NCBI GenBank assembly: GCA_963691705.1
Contig: OY829541.1
Location: forward strand, 37,713,661 to 37,777,660
DNA length: 64,000 nucleotides
From: Viola odorata
Lineage: Eukaryota > Streptophyta > Magnoliopsida > Malpighiales > Violaceae
Direction of reading: 5' to 3'
In this document: positions 43,870-54,775 of the stretch, in pieces
Layout: each line of letters begins with the position of its first letter
Position numbering within the stretch: position 1 is the first letter of the stretch
Program-made: the position numbers and the translations under genes
The notes under the pieces: model-generated
The model's database searches: none
Told to the model about the DNA's origin: nothing
What the model saw: the letters and a program-made list of their open reading frames with translations, nothing else

Positions 43870-46068
43870 TCACGGAAGAGCTCCTTTATTGCCCCCGACA
43901 TCTACATCTTTTAATTTCTCAAAAGCGTAATCAGCTATCTTGACAGGATCGAAAGCCCCGCTACGGTAATAGTCTGGGAATCCGGCGGCAAAGGCTCGTA
44001 TTGCCTTGTCTTTCCACCGCGATATCTCAGTGGGTACCTTCACCAACTCCGCGTCACGGGCTGATATCTTTGCACGAATGAGAGAGTTTTTTCTGTCAGC
44101 AGCCACCAATTCCGCCTCCAAAAGCTCTATCTTTGCCTTCCCTATGACTTCTCTCTGGCTAACTCGGCACGACAGCCGTTCAGCTCTGCCTGGGTATCAC
44201 TCTGGAGTTGCGTCAACTCTGCCGCCCTGACAGGGGAACCATGAATCTTGTCGCCATGGATATCGAGGAAGTAATTCAGCATGCGGAAGCTAGCCAGCAC
44301 GTCATTCAGAGCGCATTCACGATGAACCTCCAGAGGAAGCTTCGACATCTCCTCCCTATCTTTAGGAGAACCAAGTATTGGACTCACTATCGAGCCTACC
44401 GGCTCATCTCGTGATAGCTAATCTGATATCCCTAGTGCGCGAAGTCCGCTGGTACCAAAGGTGGATAGATCCAGGAGGTAGGAAGTAACTCCTTGAGGAC
44501 CATGAGAGGAAAGATTGGCGATAAAGGGAGGAGAGCAATTTTTAGCGGAATCACCAACTCCTGAAATAGAAGTGCAGAATAATGACAAAAGGTTATTCGG
44601 CAGAGGATCTGGAGTAGCGGCAGGCTCAGGGTTTGGTGCAGCGACATCAGGAATGAAAGAGGAATTAGGAGAGTCAGGAGCAGCAGTTGAAGGAGGCGAG
44701 TTGACCACTGGAGAAACCTCGGAAGTGTCAGGAGGAACGTTGGTTGACGCCTTAACCACTGTCGCCATTTTGGAGGTACTCGCACCACCAAGGGTGTCAG
44801 CTCCAGTGGCAGGAGTCCTACTAACCTTCTTTAAAGCAGCCTCAGCGACTGGATTGCTATTTCCTATTCTAAGCTTCTTCCGCTGAGCCGCGGAAGTATG
44901 ACGAAGCCCAGAGTCGATATCCATGTCCTCGCTACCATTGTCAGTCACTTCAATTTTAGGACGGTTCGGAGTCACTCCCCTATTTTGAATTGGCAACCAC
45001 CTCTCAAGGAAGCGAGAGGTTAGGTTGGAATGTCTTGATTCTTTTTCTTTTCGATGGAGCGGCAGGGTGACTGGAATTCTCAGGCGGAGGAGAAGGTGGC
45101 AGCGATTGAAGCGGCTTCACGTTTAAAGGAACGTCCTTATCGACCTAGTTGTCACCTATCAACGAGGCATATCAGAACATTGAACGAGTCAAAGTGATAA
45201 CGGGAGGAAAGAAACTTAATTATAGTACACTCCTCTACAAGGCAAACTCTCGAATGCGGAAGGATAAACTTAGCTCTAGCAGCATGTTCGCTTGGCGAAG
45301 CTCTTCCTTGGACAGTACTGACGGGTTTACCCAAATAGAATCAATAAGACACCGATTGGAGCCCCTAGGCCACGGGCGGAAAGGCAGTTTCATGATGAAG
45401 AAATCGCTCTTCCAATCAGCCACAATCTCTTCAAAGCGCTGGAACTTCTGCCAGAATGACTGCACTAACGCATCATTCCACCTCGGGGTGATATCTACCA
45501 CATAGTTGCGACACTTGAAGCTAAAAAACTTGCAAAATAAATTGACAGACGGGATAAAGATACCCCGCAGCTCACAAGCACGAATGAAGGCATGAATCCC
45601 GCACCAGGAGGAAGGCTTAATCTGAGTCGGGTTAATGTCGTAATGACGCAGTAATCCTTTCACCGCTTCGTGAATGGGAAAGCGAAAACCGTAAAGAAAT
45701 ATATTAAAATACACCATCCTATCGCTCCCCGATAGAGGGTCGTGAAGCCGTTGACCAGCTTCAGGAATCTTGATGGAGTAACCAGGAGGAAAAAAGATAC
45801 CGTTTTCCTCCAACTCAGCCTTCAATACCGTTTCATTAATGAAAACACTAGGTGTTCTCTCGATTTCTAAATCTATGGGTCGCTGGAGACCCTTAGAAGA
45901 CCTAGTTGTGGCCGTAGGCCACTGAGTATCCTTGGGAATCCTAGACATACTCATAATGAATCGGCAAGAAGAAAATCTGAAGAAGAAGAAGTAAAATACC
46001 TTAAACAGAAGGCGGTGAGCAAGACCGTCGGCACCGATGAACGGTGATTGAAACTTCCTTTGAAACAA
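43870..46068 (-). pseudogene. Antisense ORF 2 of Tat-P (PF04195-like domain, linker, coiled coil)
   Basis: This is the homologue of 757-2375. The first domain (45954-45235) starts MSMSRIPKDTQ and contains FFPPGYSIKIPEAG, FPIHEAVKGLLRHYDINPTQIKPSSWCGIHAFIRACELRGI and DWKSDFFIMKLPF. It is followed by a basic Pro-rich linker (about 45150-45000), a Ser/Thr/Pro-rich part (44996-44418) and a coiled-coil end in two frames (44387-44142; 44121-43870). A loss of about 10 bases near 45235 shifts the frame. The intron donor that reads GTAAGT in the Tat-M copy is TTAAGT here. The order domain-linker-coiled coil is the same as in antisense ORF 1, so the two are old duplicates. The function is unknown. Confidence 0.62.
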
Positions 46069-46251
46069 AAATGAAACTCAGAGAGAGAAGAAGGAGAAAA
46101 ATTCCAAAGCGCCAGCAAAAGAGTATTAAAAGAAAGCAGTTGCTCCCTTTTAAAGGCTAAGTTCGAAAATTGAACAGCCTGTAAAAACGGGACACGCCCC
46201 AAAGCGAATGTGACACGTGGGAAAAACCTCAGAAGGATATTTATGTCTAAG

Positions 46252-46259
46252 CATTTATA
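46252..46259 (-). promoter_or_regulatory. TATA-like box before antisense ORF 2
   Basis: TATAAATG on the minus strand about 300 bases before ATG 45954; the same box is at 463-470 in Tat-M. Confidence 0.42.
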
Positions 46260-46450
46260 TCTTCTAAGGGGGACAGTTACTGATAATTAGTTGAAGACGG
46301 TTGCATTGAAGCGATAGTTAGTCTCTCGACAATAGCTATCCATCAAAGGAGGAGCTAACGCCTGAGCCTAAAGACTAAAAAGCAAAAGCATCATTTTATT
46401 TAGTTTAATTATAGCCATACGGCATCTACAAAGGATTGCCAAGGACAAAA

Positions 46451-46951
46451 TCAATCATCGTCAGGCCAGTAAGAAGGCCAGTAGTAGTATCCTCCATCCG
46501 AAGACGGAAGCTCCTCATCAGCGAAAGGAAGAGATTTGTCAACCTTTCGCTCCAGACTCGGCACTAACGGGTTGGATTCCCCCTTCACGGCGGAAGATGC
46601 CGCCTTTACGACGGTATCGCCTAGAGGAATCTCCTCTTCAAACCAGTCAGCAGAAGGAAATAATTTCTTGCCCTTACAAGCAAGAGGGGCAGAAAAGGAA
46701 CAAAACCAGTCAGTGGTCTTTAAATTTACTCTCTTCTTTGACCTTTTCCGACCTTTGTGGCGAGGCAATCGCCTCTTCAGGCACGACGGCGAAGGAGGAT
46801 TGTCAGAATCCGGTGTAGTCGGGGGGGGTCGGACGAGATTCTCGCTCATCAAAGACCTGACCTGATGAATCAACCATGAGAAATGGAAATTAGTAATAAC
46901 AGAAGAGAACAAAGAAGAAGATGAACAGGAAAAAGAAGAAGAACTCCCCAT
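46451..46951 (-). CDS. Antisense ORF 3 of Tat-P, acidic, 166 codons
   Basis: The frame starts with a Ser/Phe-rich stretch (MGSSSSFSCSSSS), which may be leader rather than protein; ATG 46850 (MSENLVRPPPTTPDSDNPP) is an alternative start. A basic patch (KRRLPRHKGRKRSKKR) could be a nuclear signal. The C-terminal half is acidic and ends YYYWPSYWPDDD. The Tat-M copy (15-269) is the same ORF with a stop. I recognise no domain. It is intact here although the neighbours are broken. Confidence 0.5.
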   Translation of the reverse strand: MGSSSSFSCSSSSLFSSVITNFHFSWLIHQVRSLMSENLVRPPPTTPDSDNPPSPSCLKRRLPRHKGRKRSKKRVNLKTTDWFCSFSAPLACKGKKLFPSADWFEEEIPLGDTVVKAASSAVKGESNPLVPSLERKVDKSLPFADEELPSSDGGYYYWPSYWPDDD

Positions 46952-47407
46952 AAATAGTCAAAGTTGTGAGGCTCTTCAGAATTTTCCGCATGTGATTGGA
47001 GGATAATTCAATGCATCTCGAGAAGATCAACCATAACACCAGAATCAAGTCCTTCGATCACGCTTGTTGGGATTTATCGATAATCAAGAAACACCAAAAA
47101 ACCGCCCAATCAGTTAATACTGAAGAGGCGGCGCGAGATTAATTTAGAACGGTTCACCAGGACAACCGACGCCACCTGGCAGACAAAGAAGAATAAATGC
47201 TATAGAAGTCCGACCGATGGCAGACTCGCTTTCAGTTGGGCTGACACAGCCCTCAACTGAAGTAGAGGCTAACGCACTAGAAAGGGAAAGAAATCGCAAG
47301 CTCGATAATCGAAAGAAGTCTTTATTACGGCCTAATGGCTTAAATATACATCCGCATACATGATACATACAAAGGAAAAATGAAAAAGGAGGCACAGTAG
47401 CAAGCAC
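46952..47407. other. Spacer in the antisense block
   Basis: No ORF that I can support. The minus frame 47144-47407 is composition-driven and hydrophobic, without conserved start context. Confidence 0.35.
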
Positions 47408-47797
47408 TCAAGCCCGAGACCCTGCGTCATTGTCATCATACACCAACAGAGTGGGGATATCCCTCAAGGCCTCCACCACAGAGGTCAGCTCAAAAGAGGT
47501 GCCTCTCATGCTCTTCAGGCAGCAGTTCAGCAGATCCTTCCTCTGCTGCAGCATAGCGATGGCTATCTCGATGCGGCAGGTTGCAGCGGCCAACTTGGAG
47601 ACGTTCCCTATGGGATTGAAGTCCTCCATGGAGGCAACCCCAATCCTAGACTGAATAGGGGTCATCATTCCCCGAAGCTCCAGTACGTCTTCACCAGTCT
47701 TTGTCAGCATGTTCTCTAAGAAGCTGACGTCACCCTCAGTAAGATTTTTGAGGGTTATGGCTTTGGAAGTCAGAAAGTTTCTAGTGAGATGGTCCAT
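47408..47797 (-). CDS. Antisense ORF 4 of Tat-P, 129 codons, unknown helical protein
   Basis: The complete frame runs MDHLTRNFLTSKAITLKNL … ALRDIPTLLVYDDNDAGSRA. The middle (residues 25-110) is rich in Leu, Ile, Glu and Met with heptad-like spacing, so a helical or coiled-coil protein is likely. There are no membrane segments, zinc sites or catalytic motifs. A TATA-like box lies 62 bases upstream. It has no stops although Tat-P is old, which makes it worth attention. I do not recognise the family. Confidence 0.5.
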   Translation of the reverse strand: MDHLTRNFLTSKAITLKNLTEGDVSFLENMLTKTGEDVLELRGMMTPIQSRIGVASMEDFNPIGNVSKLAAATCRIEIAIAMLQQRKDLLNCCLKSMRGTSFELTSVVEALRDIPTLLVYDDNDAGSRA

Positions 47798-47858
47798 GAA
47801 GGAATGATAAATGAGATGCAGAGAGAATGTGAAGAATCTGCACCCAAAAAAGGATCAC

Positions 47859-47866
47859 ATTTATAG
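47859..47866 (-). promoter_or_regulatory. TATA-like box before antisense ORF 4
   Basis: TATAAATG on the minus strand, 62 bases before the ATG at 47797, a plausible core-promoter distance. Confidence 0.42.
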
Positions 47867-47989
47867 ATCCGAAGTAGTAGCGGCTCACCAAGGCATGTTC
47901 CTCGAAAATTGGGCCATCCCGTTATCCCGAAGCAGCCAGGGAGATAGGCTAAAATGGAACCCTTGGTGAACACCCGAGATACTCGAGTG

Positions 47990-48230
47990 GAGTACAGACT
48001 GAAATCCAGAAGAGCGTAAACCGCGTCAATATTGCGGGTGGCTACGGCGTAAGACCGCACAATTTATAGGTGGCCTACAATGTAAAACTGCGTCAATACT
48101 GTCGGTAGCTCCGAGTAGCGTAAAACTGCGTCAATATTACGGGTAGCTATGGTGTAAAACGGCACAAATTGTAGGTAGCTTATAGCGTAAAACCGCGTCA
48201 ATATTGCGGATGGCTTACAGTAAGGTTGGA
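47990..48230 (+). repeat. Minisatellite with GCGTAAAACTGCGTCAATATT units
   Basis: About five units of 45-60 bases share GCGTAAAACCGCGTCAATA-TGCGG and GTAGCT. It lies between the antisense block and the 3' LTR. A plus-strand frame that starts further on (48350-48895) runs into the LTR and is not a gene. Confidence 0.75.
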
Positions 48231-48818
48231 TTCAACAAGCTTGGATAGAAAAAGCGACATCAACGACACCCCGATATGTGCGGCGAAAGCCTTTAAGGGT
48301 AACTAATGTTTATCATTGCATAATATTTTTACTAACGTGACAGCCACATTTGAGAATGTGCAGGAAAAATGATCAAATATCGCCTTCCGAACGATATTCT
48401 GAGCTACGAGGAGGTAACGTCGTAAGGTCCTGCCTTGCCGACATCAATCATATGAAACATGTCATGGGAAATACCAGCGTTATCAGTTTGGGTATATCGC
48501 TGGCGTTATCAGTTCTGGTTTATGACCAGCGTTATCGCTACAACCTCCTCACTGTCAACTTGGTCGACATCCTCTCAGTGGCCAATAGTTCTCGCAAGAG
48601 TTCGGTTCACGTTACCTGCTTCGTTATCGTGTATCTGGTAAAAAGACGCCGAGTTTTGACAGATATCGGGAATGAAAATATATGGGTTGAATGTCAAAAG
48701 AGTCAGAGAAACTCGAAGATCCTCACGAACCTGCCGCGACGTGAAGGAAATAACACTCTTCTAGAAGCCAAGAATGAAGCCCTTGGTAAACACTCGGGCT
48801 CGTTTTTAGTTGGGCTTA
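48231..48818 (+). other. 3' noncoding end of Tat-P before the LTR
   Basis: 48298-48366 repeats the spacer at 40322-40392. Near 48477-48535, GCGTTATC words recur. The polypurine tract is weak (GTTTTTAGTTGGGCTTA just before 48819). Confidence 0.45.
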
Positions 48819-49378
48819 TGATAACAATTGATAAAATACCGAGGGTACATTCGTCTTTTCACCCCAAGCCAAGGCCGGACTACTGTAGACCTTGACTGGC
48901 GACAACCACCCAGCTACCGCCCCATGCTGACCGAGGAATCCTGGGATGGTCGACATCAGCGCGGGGGGGGGGGGGGGAGGGGGGAGGGACTCACCCAGAC
49001 ATCCGTTTCCACGCACGGCATCCTCCCATCCCAGACAGCCTTGGCTACATCTCACTGGCGATACCTCATTGGCGATATCTCATCCAGCTAACGCCTGCTG
49101 ACGTCATCTTAGGCGTTATCTTTCCTCGTTAACGCCTACCCCCATGAGTAACACCCTCTATTTTTGCCTATAAATACCACCCCTTTTTAGATCAAAGGTA
49201 AGGCCAGAATTACTACCCGAATTTCTGCCAAATTACACAGCCATACTAACTTAAGCATCGGAGTGTCTACGCCGCCCCCTCCCCCTCCGGCGCTTTGCAG
49301 GTACTACGGACTGCCTCCACAGCGACTCCGAACAGCCATAATCTCTACCCCGCTTTCTCAGAAGTCCTAATCTTAACA
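48819..49378 (+). repeat. 3' LTR of Tat-P
   Basis: 560 bases, longer than the 5' copy mainly through a G-run (48962-48987). TATAAATA is at 49169-49176 and the GC hairpin motif at 49258-49304. The target duplication CCTTC follows. Confidence 0.9.
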
Positions 49379-50070
49379 CCTTCTGGTACCCAAAAAAGTT
49401 TGGGTTCATCCATGGTAACAAAAGTACCTTTTGGTACCCAAATTTATTTTGCTTTTTCAAGCCCTCTTCTAATATAGAAAAAGGAAGCAAGATAACCATG
49501 ATTTCCACAATAGTTGCAAGTAAAAAAAAGTTTAGCATGTGATGTACTAGCATGAGAACGTGAGATGCTTGCATGTGCTTGTGATGAGCTAGCTTTAACA
49601 AATGAATTTTTAAAGTGACTCTTATATGTGAAGTGATAAAATCCAAGTCCACTTGTTTCCTTTTTCACTTATTTTGTAACCCAAAAGAGTAACTAAATTG
49701 TTCTCTCCTTGTGTGAACTTGGCTAATGTGATCTTAAGATATCCAACCTTTGCTCGAAGAGCTACCACTTCATTGTCAAATCCCCACAAGTACTACAAGT
49801 AGTAACTTTGAATTCAACCTCTTCCCACATACGCATCAACTTATTATTTTCTATATTTAAGCTAATATTTATGTTCTCCATCCTATCATATTCATCTTTG
49901 GCCTCTTTCAATTTCTTTTTTATAATTTAAGCATTTTTCATTAGCTTTTTCATAATCAGCAAGAAATTCATCGAAAGCTACTTGCAACTCATCAAATTCA
50001 TATTCAATGTTAATATTATCATTGCAAGGAGCTACCTCATTATCTTGATCACTTAGTGGTGTGTTTATTT
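49379..50070 (-). pseudogene. Decayed Copia gag, part 1
   Basis: On the minus strand the text EFDELQVAFDEFLADYEKAN … NINISLNIENN … ASTSHAKLFFTCNYCGNHGYLASFF … IWVPKGTFVTMDEPKLFWVPEG shows a coiled-coil stretch and a zinc knuckle in which the last Cys is Phe. This pattern is common in plant Ty1/copia Gag proteins. Several stops interrupt it. Tat-P inserted at its C-terminal end. Confidence 0.7.
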
Positions 50071-52012
50071 TGATAAAAATCTTCTAACCAATTGTATGCT
50101 TTTGGATAGAGATACTACTGATTAAAAGCCCATTTTCTTCCCTTTTTCGCAAAATTAAGGATCTAGAGGTGGTGGAGAAGAAATGAGCCAAAAGACCTGG
50201 AAATTGCTGAATAGTCTCTAACTCTTGTCTTAGAAGGATTTCAGCGCAGATTTGCTAAATCTAGGCCTACAATAAGGCAATCGAGTAGCAGAGGTTCTGG
50301 AAGGCTAGACCAAAATGCAGAGTATGAAGCATAACGAGGAAGCAACATTTTTTGGGGATTTCAAACCACTAGATAAGGATCTTTTGACTTTTGATTTCGA
50401 TTTTATCTAGAGAGAATCATACACAACTTTTAAACTAAGATTTTATGAGTGAAATAAGGGAGGAAAACATTATTTATCCTTTCCTTTAATTTATAATAGG
50501 GAAAATTCAGATTTTGGATTGTTTTTCTGCAGTTTTAAACTTTAAACTCAGCTCCCTTCATCTTCTTCCTTATGAAAATGGATTTTTATGCAATTACATT
50601 TTTTATGCTTTTAAATTATCATATTTATGTCTAGCTAAATGTTTAATTCCTAGTGTAGGCAATAAAGGTTTATGATTCAGTACAATTGTGAGATCTAAAC
50701 ATTCCTCTTAGTTTCTACATTTGTGTTTATTCATTTCATTAATTTAATACCAGTATTATTCATGTTGTGTTTAAGCCTGATCACCTTAGATTTCAATTTG
50801 AATAGTTAACGTAGGTCCAGAAGGCTGCGAATTACAAAACCTGAGGGACAAGTAGACAACTAGATCGATCTCAGTTAGAGGCTCTTTGAGACTAGAGTGA
50901 ATTCAACAATTAGGTCTAAAGGCTATAAGTGAACCTTAGTCCTGGCCTAGAGATAGTCTTTCTCGGGTTTTATAAATTGTCTAGTTAAATTTTATAAGTG
51001 TACCTTAAGGTTGATTAGGGTTGCTTAATAAGTGTACTTTTACGTAACTTGTTGTAGGAGGAAAGGATGTGACCTAAGTGTACCTAGTTGCTCCATGAAT
51101 CGGAAGCTAACATCTATGAATTAATGATCAATAGTACTTGAATCATAACCTTGACATTGTCTTTACTAGGAGTCTTTTTCATTGTTTGTTTCTCAAATCA
51201 CTCTTCGATTTGTTCCATTTTAATTTGTATTCCTTTTAATTATTTATTTTTAATAAATTTTAAACCCCAAACCAAACCCTAGTTTACTTTATTTGTCTTA
51301 TTAGTCCAAACAAGTTTTCCAAAAATTACACTTTTTTTTTCGAGGATCAAACCTCTTATCACTATCTGCAATTAATTTTATTTTGGTGCTAAATTGTAAC
51401 TTTAATTATTATTTGAAAGATTCAACATCCATCAATCACCTTCACTTTGATTGGTCATACTAGCTCCATTAAATGTCGGTCAGTTAGGCAGGATGGAGAT
51501 GAAGGAGAGCTTTAGTGAGAGGCAATGTCAAGGTTATAATTCAAGTACTATTGATCATTGATTCATAGATGTTAGCTTCCGATTCATGGAGCAGCTATAA
51601 CAACTAGGTACACTTAGGTCACATCCTTTCCTCCTACAACAAGTTACGTAAAAGTACACTTATTAAGCAACCCTAATCAACCTTAAGATACACTTATAAA
51701 ATTTAACTAGACAATCTATAAAACCTGAGAAAGACTATCTCTAGGCCAGGACTAAGGTTCACTTATAGCCTTTAGACCTAATTGTTGAATTCACTCTAGT
51801 CTCTCCAAAAATTACACTTTTTTCCCTCAGGATCGAACCTCTTATCACTATCTGTAAATTATTTTATTTTGGTGCTAAATTGTAACTTTAATTATTATTT
51901 GAAAGATTCAGCATCCATCAATCACCTTCACTTTTATTGGTCATACTAGCTCCATTAAATGTCAGTTAGTTAGGCAGGATGGAGATGATGGAGAGCTTTA
52001 GTGAGAGGCATC
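50071..52012. repeat. Unassigned repeat block with inverted and direct copies
   Basis: This splits the Copia gag. Segment A (50888-51159) recurs inverted at 51524-51803; segment B (51318-51524) recurs directly at 51804-52010. The order is A, spacer, B, inverted A, B. Part of it (GGATCGAACCTCTTATCACTATCTG) resembles the end of a gypsy LTR, but the family cannot be named. No coding text was seen in 50071-50888. Confidence 0.7.
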
Positions 52013-52265
52013 ATTATCATTATCGACATTGGATATAAGGCACAAGTTGGATGCTTCCTTATCCTTAGACTTGATACAACAATGTGAACTTGCGCTTGGA
52101 ACATCCTTTGAGAGTTAAGATTTTAGTTTCTTGCAATGCTTGTTCTTCTTGTCTAAGTGTGGGCAATGACTCTTAATATGCCCTTGTTGGTTGCACTCAC
52201 AATAAATAACGGGGTTGATCCTAGCAGCCTCAACCAAAAATTTATTGTCTTAATTCCAAAAGTGT
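52013..52265 (-). pseudogene. Decayed Copia gag, part 2 (zinc knuckle)
   Basis: On the minus strand ECNQQGHIKSHCPHLDKKNKHC … SKDKEASNLCLISNVDNDND is the zinc-knuckle region of a Copia Gag. It joins in sense and order with part 1 across the repeat block. The first Cys pair is disturbed (YCEC instead of CYEC). Confidence 0.6.
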
Positions 52266-52289
52266 CAAATCATGCTAGTTGTTCTTAGT

Positions 52290-53720
52290 TTCGTCCCATA
52301 ATTCTATGTAATTTCATTTTCAAAATCATCACAAAAGTCATTGTAAATAGATTGAAAGTCATTCTTCCTAGCATTTCGGAAAATCAATGTGCTTTTGTTC
52401 CTAAACGACTTATTACTAATAATGCTATTTTAGCGCTAGAGATTATTCATGCTATGTGGACCAAGACTTTAGGAAATAAAGGTTGGATCAGTGCTAAACT
52501 TGATATGAGTAAAGCATATGATCAGGTTTAGTGGCCTTTCCTGGAAAAACTATTTATTATAATGGGTTTTATTTATGTGTGGGTTCAGCTGATTATGAGA
52601 TGCATTAATATTGTTTATTATTTTGTTATCCTAATGGAATTCCTGACCCTTCCTTTTTCCTTGAGAGAGGCCTTCACAAAAGTCATTGCAAATAGATTGA
52701 AACTCATTCTTCCTAGCATTATTTCAGAAAATCAATGTGTTTTTGCTCCTAAGCGACTTATTACTAATAATGCTATTTTAGTGTAGGAGATTTTTCATTC
52801 TATGCAGATAAAACTTTAGTAAAGAAATGTTCGATCAATGTTAAACTTGATATGAGTAAAATATATTATCTAGTTTAGTGGTATTTCTTGAAAAAACTAT
52901 TGATTATAATGGGTTTTAATTATGCGTTGGTTCAGATGATTATGAGATTCATTAATATTGTTTCTTATTTTGTTATCACTAATGGAATTCCCGACCCTCC
53001 CTTTTCCCTAAGAGAGGCCTTCACTAGGGGGATCCTCTCTCCCGTCTCTATTTCTTTTATGTGCAAAATTCCAATCAGCTATGATTCATAAAGTTGTTGT
53101 AGCAAACAAGCTCTATGGAATAAAAATCTATTGCAATGGTCCAACCATAAGCCACTTGTTCTTTGCAGACAATAGTTTGCTCTTTGCCATAGCCGCCCTT
53201 GAGGAAGCCTCCTATATCTCTCAAATTCTGAGGTCCTTTGAAATTGCCTCAGGGCACATAGTTAACTTGGAGAAATTGGAGATCACTTTTAGCCATAATG
53301 TACCTACAACAACAAAGCAAACGATCCTAGATATGATGGAGATAAAGATAGTTGATCACCACTCCAATTACCTAGGCCTACCGATTTTATTTAGAAGAGC
53401 CAAAAAGCCTATGTTTAGTGCAATCAGAGATAAGAAAATGTGTTGGGTAGCTTGGTCTAAAATATGTAAAGCAAAATCCTATAGGGGACTTGGGTTTAGA
53501 AAAGTCAAAGAGTTCAATCTTGTTATGCTTGCAAACAAGGTTGGGGGATCATCCAAAACCCAAATTCACTATTGGCCAAGGTATGGAAAAATCACTACTT
53601 TCCTCGAGGGAACTTTATGGATGCTCAAATTGGATACCAACCTACTATGGTCTGGAAAAGTACTATTGCAGAGCAAAAATTTATGCGGTTAGGATCTTAT
53701 TCCTTGATTGGTAACGACCG
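52290..53720 (+). pseudogene. LINE reverse transcriptase with internal tandem duplication
   Basis: FRPIILCNFIFKIITKVIVNRLKVILP … SENQCAFVPKRLITNNAIL … AKLDMSKAYDQV is the N-terminal half of an L1-type reverse transcriptase. About 345 bases from 52331 recur from 52676 with many changes, so this part is present twice. The catalytic box at 53160-53180 reads FFADNSLLF, with Asn for the second Asp of the normal FADD. Downstream YLGLPILF-RAKKPMF and WSKICKAKSYRGLGFRKVKEFN are the usual C-terminal motifs. Confidence 0.8.
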
Positions 53721-53724
53721 TTCT

Positions 53725-54770
53725 TGATACGATTATGGCTGATGATGCAACTATACCGATGATCGAAGCCATTACCGATCATGCACTGATACCAAACATC
53801 AGGTCCATGACGCCACAAGAACCGATAATCCAAAGCAAGGCCAAGAAACTTGCACTATGGATTGAAGCAGCAATGAAAGAGACTTCCCAACATAAAGGGA
53901 GAACCTTAACGGTAATCGAATATCACAGCGGAGCACAAGAACATTACTGGAATCGATACCTTATCAGGAATGCACACCCTTCCGGGAGTATACATCTACC
54001 AGAAACTTCTAAGGAAGTTACCGGGAGAGGACACTTACCGGAAGCTCCCGAAGAACTAGGCGACAAGAGGCCAACATGCACCTAACGGGAAACAATTGGG
54101 AAGCTACCGGATCTCGATAACCACCTGCACCCTTGACGGTTTTACGCACACGACGTTTTGGATATTTTGGAAGTTGGAGCTAACGACATGCCGATAAGTA
54201 CCTTAACGACATACCGTTAGCCCCCGCCTTTTAATTACAAAGATTTAGTATTTTATTTGGTAAAGAACAACTTTGTATAAATAGGCCACTCCTTTCATTT
54301 TGTAGTTAGTTTTAGACTTTGAGTCAAATTGTAGAGTGAGAATACTCCTCCCTTTTCACCCTAAACTCCCCTTTCTTGAGAGAGTTAGCTTGAGTTGAGA
54401 ATACTCCTCCCTAACTCTCCCTGGAAAATCTATCTTTTCTTGTAAGCTTGTTACTTGCTTTGTAACCTTGAAACCATTTGCAAAATATATGGATATTGCC
54501 TACTCTTTCCTTTCCGTGTGACTTCAAGATTTCAAGTGTTTCATCGATCATCACCATGTACAAGTCTTCCTCCCATTCCTTCCATATTTCCTCGGTAACG
54601 TTATCTTCTTCTTATGTCTTTCTTTCTTTTCATCCGCTGCGCATCTATGTCCTTCTCTCCTTGTTTGAATCGTATTTTCATTCGTTGTTGTGTGAATAAC
54701 GTTTCTTGAGCTAGATCCTTCTAAGCATTCCACACACTACGGTTCATCTAATCCGAGCCGGAGCTTATCA
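53725..54770 (+). repeat. Solo LTR
   Basis: It starts TGATACGATTATGG and ends GAGCTTATCA, 1046 bases, with TATAAATA at 54277-54284. It is flanked by GTTCT (53720-53724) and ATTCT (54771-54775), a 5-base target duplication with one change. Removing it restores the LINE text IGNDRSTLIWRDHWLP. No internal element part is present, so this is the product of recombination between two LTRs. The family is not identified. Confidence 0.8.
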
Positions 54771-54775
54771 ATTCT

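Larger units (their letters stand above)
36103..49378 (+). mobile_element. Tat-P: Tat-lineage Ty3/gypsy element with antisense ORF block
   Basis: LTRs of 536 (36103-36638) and 560 bases (48819-49378) begin TGATAACAATTG and end CTTAACA. The target duplication CCTTC flanks them (36098-36102 and 49379-49383). Inside are the primer site, gag, protease, a truncated reverse transcriptase ending at about 39588, a repeat region (39595-40300), and then about 8 kb in which all credible ORFs read on the minus strand. LTR differences are numerous, so the copy is older than its neighbours. Deletion of the rest of pol makes it non-autonomous. Confidence 0.88.

Noticed and set aside
48350..48895. Plus-strand ORF of 181 codons
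   Set aside because: It runs from the noncoding 3' end into the Tat-P 3' LTR, has no homologue in Tat-M and no domain signal.
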